A stretch of DNA of 64,000 bases from CAYSWH01 sp964434775. GTDB taxonomy: Bacteria > Patescibacteriota > JACMRA01. The position numbers were made by a program, and so were the translations under genes. The stretch spans positions 5,416 through 69,415 of the forward strand of contig CAYSWH010000005.1 of NCBI GenBank assembly GCA_964434775.1, given 5' to 3'. Shown piece after piece: positions 8,647-17,327 of this stretch; the stretch's first letter is position 1, and the number at the start of each line of letters is the position of its first letter. The notes under the pieces were generated by a model. That model had not been told where the DNA came from, made no database searches, and worked only from the letters and a program-made list of their open reading frames with translations.

Positions 8647-8740
8647 GTAGCGGAAGTCCCCTGACTTCCATTGGTGGAAACACATCAGGATTAAAAATTC
8701 CACCGTCTCCACTTTCGTCCAGGTAGGGTGGGTGTATGTT
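8647..8740 (+). repeat. REP element plus 3' flank, copy 2 of 90-bp repeat
   Basis: GTAG at 8647-8650, arms GGAAGTC (8652-8658) and GACTTCC (8663-8669) with loop CCCT, perfect 7-bp stem. The following 70 bases match 6479-6551. Same architecture as the GGCGATG units but with different, still complementary arms. Confidence 0.78.
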
Positions 8741-8749
8741 GGGTTATTT

Positions 8750-10498
8750 TTAAAAAGGCATTTTTACTTCATCTAGCAAATCGCCTTCTTGACCATCTTC
8801 TAAATTGCCGAAATTATACTCCTCTGTTTTTATTTTTCCATCAATAAAATCAAGTAAATTTTGAGGCAAGAGATTATTAGGGAAATCTGCCTTTTGAAAC
8901 TCTCTAACTTTATTCCAAACTGCAATATCACTCTTGTTTGTTTTATCAATTTCTAAAACTTTTTCTAAATTTCTTTTATTAAAATGAAGTCTATCTTCAC
9001 TCTCAACTAATTCCATAATCTTTTGATTTTTAGTCCATTGTTGCCTATCTGCTTTTAGCTTATTTCTTACTTTTTGATTTTCTTTATCACCTTCAATTTT
9101 TTCTATGTTTCGCAACTTATGAGGATTGATGTCATCATCTAAATCCCAGTCATGAATAATAAAATAATCTATTTTTAGAGCTTTGCAAATTTGAATCAAG
9201 ATTATTGACTTATCTTTGCCGTGAACTGGTAAAATAGCGATATTGTTATAATTTAAATAATGCTCATCTTCAAAATAAATACTGATAGCTTTAGAATAAG
9301 CCAATAAATCCATAGGTCCCTCAACCAAAATAACTTTATCACTAAAAACCAGTTTTCCTAAATTCGGTTCAATTTGTTGAATAAATTTTGAATTGTCTTT
9401 ATATCTTTCTAAATTATAAGAAACAACAGCTTCTGGGTTTTCATCTGAAATATTTTCATTTGGCAATTTTGGTTCGAATGCTCCAGTCAACTGATGAACT
9501 TTTGTTGATTTGCCATCATGAGAAAGCCTTATAATTGTTTCTGGACTAAATATATCAACCATTTTTTTACTATGAGTCGTATAAATTACTTGATTATTTT
9601 TTGCTAGTTCACAGAGGACTTTATTGTAAAAATATTCTTGATGGTTTTCGTGTAAAAATGTTTCTGGTTCTTCAAAAATAAAAACATTTCCTTTCTCGTT
9701 ATTATCTTTCGCAATAGCTTGAAGCATGGCGATTATAAACATTGAAATATAGCCATCACCAAAATTTTCAATAGGCAAAATTCCATTTTCGGTTTTCAAG
9801 CTAAAAACCATTTTATAAAAAATATCTTCATAATTAGGAAGCCCAAATTTAAGTTCAAAATCTTCTTTTTCCTTTCTTAAAATTTCTTTTAAATGGGTTT
9901 GAGTATTATCTTTAAAGGTTTTAAAATCAGGAGCTAAACCTACATAATTTTCAATAGCAGGTTGTAAGGTTTGTTCTATCCAGTCTTTAAAATTACCATT
10001 ATTGTCGTACTTATCTCTAAATTTTTTAAGAGTTTTACCAAGAAAGGTTTTTATTGAACCCCAGCTTGATTTAGTTTCCAACTGTTTTTTAATTTCGTGG
10101 AAATTTATATAGTAGATTGGTAGAGTTTTACCAAAGAAGCTCTTTTCCAGTCTCGGCTTCCAGCTATCACCTTCTCTATGCATGTAAAGATGAGAAAGAG
10201 TATGGTCATAATCTAAACCGCATTCTTTACTTTCAAAAAAACTATTTATTTCTAAGTTTATATTTTTATCACAGTTAAAAAAATCTTTTTCGGAAAATTT
10301 ATCTTCACCAAGCCATTCAACCCCCATTGTGTAAAGTAGTGATTTTATAATATTAGTTTTTCCAGTGTTGTTGTAACCTACAATTGAAATTGGTTTGCCA
10401 TTGCCCTCTTCAAAATCAGGAAAAACAATTTTTTGACCCTCACCATCAAAAGACCGATAATTTTTAATTTCTATTGAATTTATTTTTAAATAAGACAC
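8750..10498 (-). CDS. OLD-family ATP-dependent endonuclease (AAA + TOPRIM)
   Basis: 582 residues. N-terminal ABC/SMC-like ATPase: Walker A GYNNTGKT at residues 41-48 and Walker B VFIFEEPET about residue 265-275. C-terminal TOPRIM nuclease: KVILVEGPMDLLAY, then HDWDLDDD. This is the class-1 OLD layout; OLD and GajA proteins act as anti-phage nucleases. Starts at GTG 10498, three bases after the stop of the 44-residue gene and at the end of the operon RM - Abi - small protein - OLD. No UvrD-type helicase follows, unlike Gabija. Confidence 0.87.
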   Translation of the reverse strand: MSYLKINSIEIKNYRSFDGEGQKIVFPDFEEGNGKPISIVGYNNTGKTNIIKSLLYTMGVEWLGEDKFSEKDFFNCDKNINLEINSFFESKECGLDYDHTLSHLYMHREGDSWKPRLEKSFFGKTLPIYYINFHEIKKQLETKSSWGSIKTFLGKTLKKFRDKYDNNGNFKDWIEQTLQPAIENYVGLAPDFKTFKDNTQTHLKEILRKEKEDFELKFGLPNYEDIFYKMVFSLKTENGILPIENFGDGYISMFIIAMLQAIAKDNNEKGNVFIFEEPETFLHENHQEYFYNKVLCELAKNNQVIYTTHSKKMVDIFSPETIIRLSHDGKSTKVHQLTGAFEPKLPNENISDENPEAVVSYNLERYKDNSKFIQQIEPNLGKLVFSDKVILVEGPMDLLAYSKAISIYFEDEHYLNYNNIAILPVHGKDKSIILIQICKALKIDYFIIHDWDLDDDINPHKLRNIEKIEGDKENQKVRNKLKADRQQWTKNQKIMELVESEDRLHFNKRNLEKVLEIDKTNKSDIAVWNKVREFQKADFPNNLLPQNLLDFIDGKIKTEEYNFGNLEDGQEGDLLDEVKMPF

Positions 10499-10501
10499 AA
10501 T

Positions 10502-10636
10502 TTATTTATTAAAGTTAATTTTAAATTCTTCTAAAAAATTTTTAAGATCAACTGCTTGATCATTATCTTTGTATTTTTCTTGAATTATTTGTCTTTGCTC
10601 ATCTGTTAAAACATCTTCTAAAATTCTAATTTTCAT
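10502..10636 (-). CDS. 44-residue coupled small protein in defence operon
   Basis: ATG at 10636 overlaps the TGA of the Abi-like gene (ATGA, 4 bases) and its TAA at 10502 lies just before the GTG of the OLD gene at 10498. The product is charged and helical: it begins MKIRILEDVLTDEQRQIIQE and ends KINFNK. I know no family. The exact overlap on one side and close abutment on the other argue for real, translationally coupled coding. It could be a regulator or small subunit of its neighbours. Confidence 0.6.
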   Translation of the reverse strand: MKIRILEDVLTDEQRQIIQEKYKDNDQAVDLKNFLEEFKINFNK

Positions 10637-11736
10637 AAAAAAACCGCACTGTCACTAAAACTTCTAATTTTTCCATTTTCAATAACATATTCTAACAATT
10701 TTCGTTTTAAAAAATTATCACATTTTTCTAAAAAACTTTTTACTTCTGACTCTTTCAGTAATTCATCTCTTGTTTTTCGTTCATATTTTTCTCTAAATGG
10801 CTCTGAACGATTTTTATACGGTAAATTTTTATCAAAATTATCCAGTTCACTTTGCAACTCTTCAATTCTAAACTTTTGGTATTCTAAAACATCGTAAATA
10901 AAATCAATAAAAGCAAAAGCAGAATTTACAGCTAATTTTGCATGTCGTTTTGAAGGTTTAAACTTCCTACTATGACCATCTCCAGCAATGTTTCTTAAAG
11001 AAGCTAAACCGTTTAATATAGATGATAAACCTGTAATAATCTGCTTTAGAGAGTCATTTAATTGATTTTTTGGATCTAAATTTAATTCTTTTTTTAGTTT
11101 ATTCCAGTATTGTTCAATTTTGCCATTTCTATCCAATTCTATATTAGTAGCTTCTTTATAAATTTCAATTAACACATCCTCAAGCAAACTTCTTACATTA
11201 GTAATTACCCCATCAAAATCACCTGAATCTAATTTTTTCTCTATTTTATCAAATTGCTCTAAAGCAAATTCTCTTGTAATTTTACCCTGATTATAAATTT
11301 TAATTGTTGAATTATCATCTTGAATAAAAAATACTGGTTCAATATCTGTTATTTCTATTTCTTGGTAATCTTCTGGAATCTCACTACCATATCTTGGTAC
11401 TAAAAATTTTGAAGTATAGTTTATTGGTTGTTTATAATAATTATCAATTTTAAAAACTTTACCAATTTTACTATATAATTTTTCAACTTCTTTTATATCT
11501 TGGATTAATTTAATCAATTCTCTACTGGGCTCTGCATTAAAATTACGATTTGTTTTACTTTTTTGATTCATGAAATCAAACAAATCATTCAATCTACTAT
11601 GAAAACTTATACAAATTTCTTTTTCTAAACCTTTTAAATTTGAATATATTTCTTCATATAAATAATTTTTAGAGTAATCAAACTCTTCTAATATTTGCTG
11701 AATTTTCTTATAAATTACTTCTTTTGAAACTGACAT
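10633..11736 (-). CDS. Abi-C (abortive infection C-terminus) protein
   Basis: 367 residues. The segment around residues 240-280 reads GLASLRNIAGDGHSRKF followed by a helical AKLAVNSAFAFIDFIYD, the hallmark LRN-x-x-GDGH pattern of the Abi_C family (PF14355). The N-terminal half is helical and charged without a motif I recognise; a region at about 125-175 could be a small beta domain. Abi_C proteins occur in phage-defence loci, but their action is not known. It follows the restriction-modification gene by 5 bases and overlaps the small protein gene, so all four are one transcript. Confidence 0.78.
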   Translation of the reverse strand: MSVSKEVIYKKIQQILEEFDYSKNYLYEEIYSNLKGLEKEICISFHSRLNDLFDFMNQKSKTNRNFNAEPSRELIKLIQDIKEVEKLYSKIGKVFKIDNYYKQPINYTSKFLVPRYGSEIPEDYQEIEITDIEPVFFIQDDNSTIKIYNQGKITREFALEQFDKIEKKLDSGDFDGVITNVRSLLEDVLIEIYKEATNIELDRNGKIEQYWNKLKKELNLDPKNQLNDSLKQIITGLSSILNGLASLRNIAGDGHSRKFKPSKRHAKLAVNSAFAFIDFIYDVLEYQKFRIEELQSELDNFDKNLPYKNRSEPFREKYERKTRDELLKESEVKSFLEKCDNFLKRKLLEYVIENGKIRSFSDSAVFL

Positions 11737-11741
11737 AAATC

Positions 11742-14699
11742 CTACCCATTAAACCCCTTATAAATTTCAAACAACCACTCCACCCTCTCTACATCGTCTT
11801 TGAAGCTGGTTTTTTTGGAAAACACCCCGTCAACCTTACGGTTGCCACCCCTCAAGAGGGGAATTGTCTGTAGGTAAGCTTCATCTACGGCTTTGTCCAA
11901 TATCTGGTGAGCTTTGGTAAGTTCCGGTGGCATGGCTAAGGGGTCGTAGAGGTCGGCTAGGCTGGTATCTTTAAATTTGGCTCTGATTTCCAAAACCTCC
12001 TTTGCACATTTTTCTATTTTGGTTTTTAGATTCTCATTTTTGAGTTCTGGTTTATTTGGGATTTCACCGTCCACGCCTGACCATGGGAAGTTGTTGTAAA
12101 CTACTAGATTTGAATAGCGATAATCAGATTTCATTCTTCCACAGGTATATTTTACCCAAGCCATATGCATTTTTGAAGTTAAGACTCCAAAGTGATAAAG
12201 ATTTACATTTGGAACAATCAAACAAGTATCTCCAGCAATAAAATTAGACTGGAATAAACTTATTGGTATGTATTTTCTTCTTTCTGAACTAACTCTAGGA
12301 ATTAAGATATAATCTGTATCAGGTTGTCTAATTTCTCCAAAAAGCATTGGAAATTCTCCTAATTTTCTGGTTGCTTCTCGACTACTTGATAATCTCAATT
12401 CTTTAACTTTTTCTACTCTTTCCATAACTAACGGAAGTTTTTTGAGTTCGGTCGGCAAAACATCTTTTAGCCATAAACACCACCTATTCTGTCCGTTTAG
12501 GTATTCCTTAGCACTCAAAAGTGGTTTGATATATTTCTCTGCTTCTGGCTCTTTGGCTATAAATTCTTGTTTTTCTTGCTCTGTAAACAAAAAATTACCT
12601 CCATCGTTTGGCATGTTTCCAAAAACAATTTCAGGCACATTACAAATTGGCTTGCTCCTTTTGGTTATCACCACATTATCCGCTTCCACCAAATACGGAT
12701 TGATATTTTTGACGGTTTTGGGGACTGGTTCGGCTTTTAAATCTGGGTAGGTGAAGAGGATTTTTGGTTGCGATGAAAATGGCGATGAGGGCATCGCCTC
12801 TACGGAGGATGCTACTCTAAACCCAATAATAATTACGGTTACTTGGGCTTTTCCTCGTGCCTCACTTGTCCAGCTAAAACTCTTGTGAGCAAATTTAATC
12901 TCCACCCCAAACCGTTTAAACATCTCGCCCCAAAGTATTCCCACCTGTTCACCTTGACTAATCGAATTAGTGGATACAAAAGCCGCTTCAATTTTTGGAT
13001 TTTGATTTAATAGCTCCCCAGCCTTGATATACCAAGCGGTTACATAATCCATAACTCCAGCACCATTCACCCCACTAAAAATTTCTTTCATCTCGTTTCG
13101 TTGCTCTTTAGATTGAAGCCGTGAACCCACAAACGGAGGATTGCCGATGATGTAGATTTGTTGATTTTGCCAATTTTGTTGTAGAGGCGAACCTGTTTCG
13201 CCATTATGGAGGGATAGACCCTCCGCTACAGAATCGTTGTTCGTCATCAAATTCTCCAGTCCAGCCAAATTTCCTTTTGGCGAATAATTGCCGTTTAGCA
13301 CTTCCTCCCAGCTAACTTTTAAGGCATTTTCATGAACTATAGTTGCCTGTTTTTTTAGAGGAATACGGACAAAATACTGACCCAGATCTTTAGAAAGTTC
13401 TATATTAGCAATGTGATCCATCAGCCACAGAGCAGTTTCAGCGATTTTGGCAGGAAATTCCTCTATTTCAATTCCATAAAATTGATCAACATCAACTACA
13501 GAAAACAAAGAGGAATCTAAGGCTTCAGATCCATTTTTGTTTAAAAGTTTGATAACTTCCAATTCCAAATTTCGAATTTCTCGATAAGTTATAACCAAAA
13601 AATTTCCACAACCACAGGCAGGGTCAAAGAATTTTAATTTTCCAAGTTTTTTGTGAAATTCCTTTAGCTTGTTTATATTCTTTTTACTCTTTTCAAATTC
13701 TTCCCAAAGATCATCCAAAAATAATGGCTTGATAGTTCTAAGAATTATTTTCTCTTCAGTGTAATGAGCTCCAAAACTTCTTCTTTTGTCTTTGTCCATG
13801 ACGTATTGAAACAGTGAGCCAAAAATGGCAGGGCTAATTCCAGACCAATTGAATTTGCAAGCTTTGATCAAAGTTTGTCTCATTTTGGAATCAAACTGTG
13901 GAGTTTCCATATTTCTAGCGAAAGCAAAAAGACCTCCGTTAATGTAGCAAAACCTAGCCAAATCTTCATCCAAATTTTTTAATCTTTCCTCTTCAGGTTT
14001 GTTTAAAATCTCAAAAATATATTTAATTTGAGAACCTAAATCACTACCATCCTTATTAGTCCTATTGATTAAATAGTCTGTAAAAATCGACTTTTCAAAA
14101 ATATTTGTATCTTCAGCAAAAAGAATAAAAAGCAGTCTAACCAAAAAAATCTCCAAATCATGTCCATGATAACCAACCTCAAACAAATCATCGTGAATTT
14201 GCCCCATCAATTCAGCAGCCTGAATATTCACCATCTCCTGATTTTCATGAATTGTAGAGATTTGCCCACCCATGAACTTAAAACTGTCAAGATGTTCAGG
14301 TAAATTTTCAGTTTTTATTTCTAAAACTTTACCTGCCTGTTTATCTTCTAATCTTATATTTTCAAAATCTGAAACGATTGCGTAATTTGGATATTCTTCA
14401 TCACTCAAATCAACCAAATATTCACTACTTTGGGTTTGAGCTTTGTCCAAATCTTCCCCTTTTGATTTATGTTCACAAATCAAAATACCAGGCCAAAAAA
14501 CATCGATAAAACCTCCTTTTTTATTCCCTAATCTTTGGGTATATTTTTCAAAGTCAGCCACTCTTTTTCTTTCAATTCCAAAGATATGAAAAAACTCATT
14601 CCAAAAAGTATCTTTTTCGGCTCGTTCCCGACTTTCATCTTTCCAATCATTAGCAAATTTAATCGCTCTACTTTTGATTTCGTTTGGAGAAATAGGCAT
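11742..14699 (-). CDS. MmeI-like type II restriction-modification enzyme
   Basis: 985 residues, single-chain restriction and methylation enzyme. N-terminal PD-ExK nuclease: D66 and E76-H77-K78 (FIDVFWPGILICEHKSKG). Helical spacer about 150-340. Adenine methyltransferase motif I DPACGCGNF at 359-367 and motif IV NPPF at 520-523. MmeI-type target recognition domain about 650-890. It would methylate and cut the same asymmetric site, and target specificity cannot be read from sequence. Three REP-type insertions lie in the coding frame (12781-12803 coding VEAMPSSP at 633-640; 13181-13229 between motifs I and IV; 11830-11863 near the C-terminus). All catalytic motifs are intact. First gene of the defence operon. 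Confidence 0.88.
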   Translation of the reverse strand: MPISPNEIKSRAIKFANDWKDESRERAEKDTFWNEFFHIFGIERKRVADFEKYTQRLGNKKGGFIDVFWPGILICEHKSKGEDLDKAQTQSSEYLVDLSDEEYPNYAIVSDFENIRLEDKQAGKVLEIKTENLPEHLDSFKFMGGQISTIHENQEMVNIQAAELMGQIHDDLFEVGYHGHDLEIFLVRLLFILFAEDTNIFEKSIFTDYLINRTNKDGSDLGSQIKYIFEILNKPEEERLKNLDEDLARFCYINGGLFAFARNMETPQFDSKMRQTLIKACKFNWSGISPAIFGSLFQYVMDKDKRRSFGAHYTEEKIILRTIKPLFLDDLWEEFEKSKKNINKLKEFHKKLGKLKFFDPACGCGNFLVITYREIRNLELEVIKLLNKNGSEALDSSLFSVVDVDQFYGIEIEEFPAKIAETALWLMDHIANIELSKDLGQYFVRIPLKKQATIVHENALKVSWEEVLNGNYSPKGNLAGLENLMTNNDSVAEGLSLHNGETGSPLQQNWQNQQIYIIGNPPFVGSRLQSKEQRNEMKEIFSGVNGAGVMDYVTAWYIKAGELLNQNPKIEAAFVSTNSISQGEQVGILWGEMFKRFGVEIKFAHKSFSWTSEARGKAQVTVIIIGFRVASSVEAMPSSPFSSQPKILFTYPDLKAEPVPKTVKNINPYLVEADNVVITKRSKPICNVPEIVFGNMPNDGGNFLFTEQEKQEFIAKEPEAEKYIKPLLSAKEYLNGQNRWCLWLKDVLPTELKKLPLVMERVEKVKELRLSSSREATRKLGEFPMLFGEIRQPDTDYILIPRVSSERRKYIPISLFQSNFIAGDTCLIVPNVNLYHFGVLTSKMHMAWVKYTCGRMKSDYRYSNLVVYNNFPWSGVDGEIPNKPELKNENLKTKIEKCAKEVLEIRAKFKDTSLADLYDPLAMPPELTKAHQILDKAVDEAYLQTIPLLRGGNRKVDGVFSKKTSFKDDVERVEWLFEIYKGFNG
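11826..11864 (-). repeat. palindromic repeat inside restriction gene
   Basis: Two adjacent palindromes: CAACCTTACGGTTG and CCCCTCAAGAGGGG. Read on the coding strand they give LLRGGNRKVDGV near the C-terminus, an in-frame insertion. A different family from the GTAG-hairpin units. Confidence 0.6.
12781..12803 (-). repeat. REP element inside restriction gene
   Basis: GTAG, arms GGCGATG / CATCGCC, loop CCCT on the minus strand. Identical to 8428-8450. Encodes VEAMPSSP in frame. Confidence 0.8.
13181..13229. repeat. inverted pair of REP elements (BIME-like) inside restriction gene
   Basis: Plus-strand unit: GTAG at 13181, arms GGCGAA / TTCGCC, loop CCTGT. Minus-strand unit: GTAG at 13229-13226, arms GGAGGG / CCCTCC. 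They face each other five bases apart, as in bacterial BIMEs, and are read through in frame between methylase motifs I and IV. Confidence 0.72.
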
Positions 14700-14760
14700 G
14701 TCCCAAAATTCTTTAGAAGTTTTGAATTTTAGACAAGTTTAAAAGGTGAGTGAAGAATTT

Positions 14761-14838
14761 GAAAAGCAGAAGCTTTCCTCTACGGATTTTATTTTTAAAA
14801 ACCACCCTGTCAAAATGGCAAGGCAGGCCTACCTCTAC
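14761..14838 (-). repeat. two REP elements upstream of the defence operon
   Basis: Unit 14761-14783: GTAG then GGAAAGC / GCTTTTC arms with a TTCT loop (minus strand, one G-T pair). Unit 14817-14838: GTAG then an imperfect GGTAGG / CCTTGCC stem. Both lie just upstream of the restriction gene. Confidence 0.62.
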
Positions 14839-14904
14839 GACCACTTCTTAGTCTTGAAACCGCAAGGGTTGTGTTGCGGGATGATTAGGTGATTAGAATT
14901 TTAA

Positions 14905-15186
14905 TTTATAGTCTATCCGAATATAACCTATACATGCTTGTTACGGCGATCTTGTTTCGGCATCTCTTTCGAGAGTAGATCCTGAAATAATAATTGTCAT
15001 TCCGAACTTGTTTCGGAATCTCTTTCGAATAGATCCTGAAATAAATTCAGGATGACGGGGCAGTTTTGGTTTTCAGGATGACTGTGTGGTAAATTCAGGA
15101 TGACGGGATAGCAAATTCAGCATGACCATTTGGCAATTGACGGAGTAAAATTTGGAATTGTCTAGATTTAAGAGGGGCTATATCTC
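14905..15186. repeat. long dispersed repeat, copy A
   Basis: Shares its start (TATAGTCTATCCGAATATAA...) and end (GACGGAGTAAAATTTGGAAT ... GGCTATATCTC) with 17328-17475. The middle is expanded by extra palindromic units of the type GTCATTCCGAACTTGTTTCG ... ATTCAGGATGAC. The gap from 14700 to 15417 holds only this repeat, REP units and the LysE fragment. Confidence 0.78.
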
Positions 15187-15287
15187 AAGAAATAACGAGT
15201 TCCATCAAAACCTTTATCCAAAGAGGATCAAAAGGATGCCGCCGGCGCGAGTAATCAGGCCAATATGGGTATCATCAAGTTTGTTTT
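15183..15287 (-). pseudogene. 3' fragment of a second LysE-family gene
   Basis: Nucleotide similarity to the 3' end of the LysE gene (5358-5450). On the minus strand it reads THIGLITRAGGILLILFG, then a one-base deletion shifts the frame before IKVLMELVIS. Compare HITLITRLGGIFLILFG in the intact gene. Only about 35 codons are left. It is more GC-rich than the intact copy, so it is not a fresh duplicate. Confidence 0.75.
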
Positions 15288-15444
15288 TGATTATTATATG
15301 CAAGTAAATTAGTTAAATTAAGTACCGCGGAGCAGAATAGAAGTGTAACTCCATTTTGTAAGGCTCGTTGACTTACTTAATCTTTGGATTAAAAATGTTA
15401 AACCCGGTCTTGACTGAATGTGGCTGGAGGTCTATCAAGTTTAT

Positions 15445-15819
15445 ATGCTTGATAATCGAATTATTCTCTCAGGTTTATGGGTAGCGGTTATGCTTGTCTA
15501 CCTTCTTGGAGACGTACTCAGGATTTTTAGCGAGGATTACAACACCGGAAAAATGGGTGAGGACAAAAAAAAGATTACTAAATCTATGTGGTTGGGTATC
15601 TCTTTTTTGATGGTTTTGCCCATTATCATGATGGTTTTTTCGTTAATCCTGGATTATCAACTAATCAGATGGACAAACATTGTCCTAGCCGGATTTTTCT
15701 TTCTTTTTAACCTCGTAGGTCTACCAACTTACCCTTCGGCTTACGATAAATTTTTGTTGGTGGTGAGCATGGTTTTTAACGGGATGACTATTTGGTACGC
15801 CTGGACTTGGATTATTTAG
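15445..15819 (+). CDS. four-helix membrane protein, DUF6326-like
   Basis: About 124 residues with four predicted membrane helices: IILSGLWVAVMLVYLLGDVL, then segments around LGISFLMVLPIIMMVFSLIL, IVLAGFFFLFNLVGL and FLLVVSMVFNGMTIWYAWTWI. The opening LSGLW...YLLGDVLRIF resembles the DUF6326 group; function unknown. I prefer the ATG at 15445 (MLDNRI) over 15418 because it begins at the hydrophobic core and GGAGG lies at 15426-15430. Single gene between repeat blocks. Confidence 0.6.
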   Translation: MLDNRIILSGLWVAVMLVYLLGDVLRIFSEDYNTGKMGEDKKKITKSMWLGISFLMVLPIIMMVFSLILDYQLIRWTNIVLAGFFFLFNLVGLPTYPSAYDKFLLVVSMVFNGMTIWYAWTWII

Positions 15820-16040
15820 TTTTTATTTTTGGTCCGAACTGAACCAGCCCATTTCTAAGCCTAATTATATTACCCGTCTTTCGATCAGGAAAAACAGGGT
15901 TTTTGTTATTCAAAGACAAACAGAGCTATCTTGTTCTTAATTTTCTTTCCTTGTAACAGCATTAATTGATAAAGAGCCATGGATGATATTTGTAAATATA
16001 AGAAATATTCTGAATTATTTACGGATAAAACCCAAACAAA
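15820..16040. other. intergenic, nothing recognised
   Basis: Convergent gap between the membrane protein and pyrB. I see no clear terminator or RNA. Confidence 0.4.
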
Positions 16041-16994
16041 CTACTCCCCAAGCAATAAGCTGAAAATAGCCATCCTGGCCCATAGTCCGTTAGCAGCTTG
16101 TTCAAAGTAAATGGCTCTTGGATCCTTGTCGATTGTCGGGTGTATTTCCGGTTTGATTTTGGAATCAATGGGAAGCGGACTCATTATCAGAGCTTTACTA
16201 CTGCCCAAGGTTTTTTTATCAAGTTGATACACCCCGTTTTGATATCTTTCCTTGTCTTCTTTATCCATTCTTTCCAGCTGGGGCCTGGTGGAGTAAATTA
16301 CGTCCAAATCGGCAATTTCTTTTTTAAGGTTTTCCATTTTACCTTCTTGATAATCAATTTCACACTCGCTAAGTTCTTCTTTCGCATGTAAACTTGCCGG
16401 AGCAATAAACTTCATTTTGACTTCGTATAACTTAAGAAGTTTTGCCAAAGACTTAACCGTTCTCCCGTGCTTGATATCTCCTACAAAGCCTATTTTGAGA
16501 CTTTTCAGATCACCAAATCTTTGTTTGAGAGTGAACAGATCCAATAAGGCCTGAGTGGGATGCTCATTACTTCCGTCTCCACAATTTACCCAACTGATTT
16601 GAGAAAAATTTTCGGCAGCAAAACTTGGAATGAAGGGGATATGAGTACGTAGAGCGATAAAATCCGGCTCATAACCGGCATACATTTGTAGAGTATGTTC
16701 CAGCGTCTCCCCCTTTTGAATTGAGCTGTCCTGTGTACCAACCACTGTAACAATCCCGCCTCCCAGCTTGAGCCAAGCAGTTTCCGTGGACACTCTAGTC
16801 CTGGTGGAGTTGGCCCAAAAAATTGAATACAGGACCTTCCCTTCAGCTATTCTGCTGTACTTCTTGGAATTCTTTTTGATCGACGTGGCCCTTTTTAAAA
16901 ATGTTTCTAAGGCTTTGGTTGAAAATTGCTCTATAGAAACCAGACTGTTACCCTTAAAATCTTTCTTTGAGTTGATTTTACGTATTTCCACCAT
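16041..16994 (-). CDS. pyrB: aspartate carbamoyltransferase catalytic chain
   Basis: Joins carbamoyl phosphate to aspartate in pyrimidine synthesis. 317 residues from ATG 16994, normal for PyrB. Carbamoyl-phosphate loop ANSTRTRVS, the mobile-loop KGET, GDGSNEHPTQALLDLFT, GDIKHGRTVKSL and the late MSPLP motif are all present. The open frame extends 29 residues upstream (17081), but that part lacks PyrB similarity, so I set the start at MVEIRKIN. No pyrI lies nearby. The gene stands alone between two repeat blocks; its carbamoyl phosphate would come from the carAB genes at 56.6-62 kb. The motif has MSPLPID where most families have HPLPR. Confidence 0.88.
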   Translation of the reverse strand: MVEIRKINSKKDFKGNSLVSIEQFSTKALETFLKRATSIKKNSKKYSRIAEGKVLYSIFWANSTRTRVSTETAWLKLGGGIVTVVGTQDSSIQKGETLEHTLQMYAGYEPDFIALRTHIPFIPSFAAENFSQISWVNCGDGSNEHPTQALLDLFTLKQRFGDLKSLKIGFVGDIKHGRTVKSLAKLLKLYEVKMKFIAPASLHAKEELSECEIDYQEGKMENLKKEIADLDVIYSTRPQLERMDKEDKERYQNGVYQLDKKTLGSSKALIMSPLPIDSKIKPEIHPTIDKDPRAIYFEQAANGLWARMAIFSLLLGE

Positions 16995-17327
16995 AGCAGT
17001 ATTTTTCCAATAATAGGTAAGATGCCTTGAAATGTCAATTAAATTGGCAACTTTGGTCTGCAGGTTAAAGAACCAAGCCAATACTTACGATTACAGCAGT
17101 TCCATATATTAGTAAACCTAAATCTACGATTACGAAGGAAATTTGGCAGCAATTTGAAATACTAATTTGAGAAATTTCACCCTGAATCATTTCAGGGTCG
17201 TTTTGTTTGAAGTCACTGGATTCAATGGCAGATTTGAAATGATAATCATAAAGAATTGGCGTCTAGAAAAACTAATTATCCATGCTTATGAATAAGTCAA
17301 AGACGGCGTGAAGGTTTGATTAGTTAT

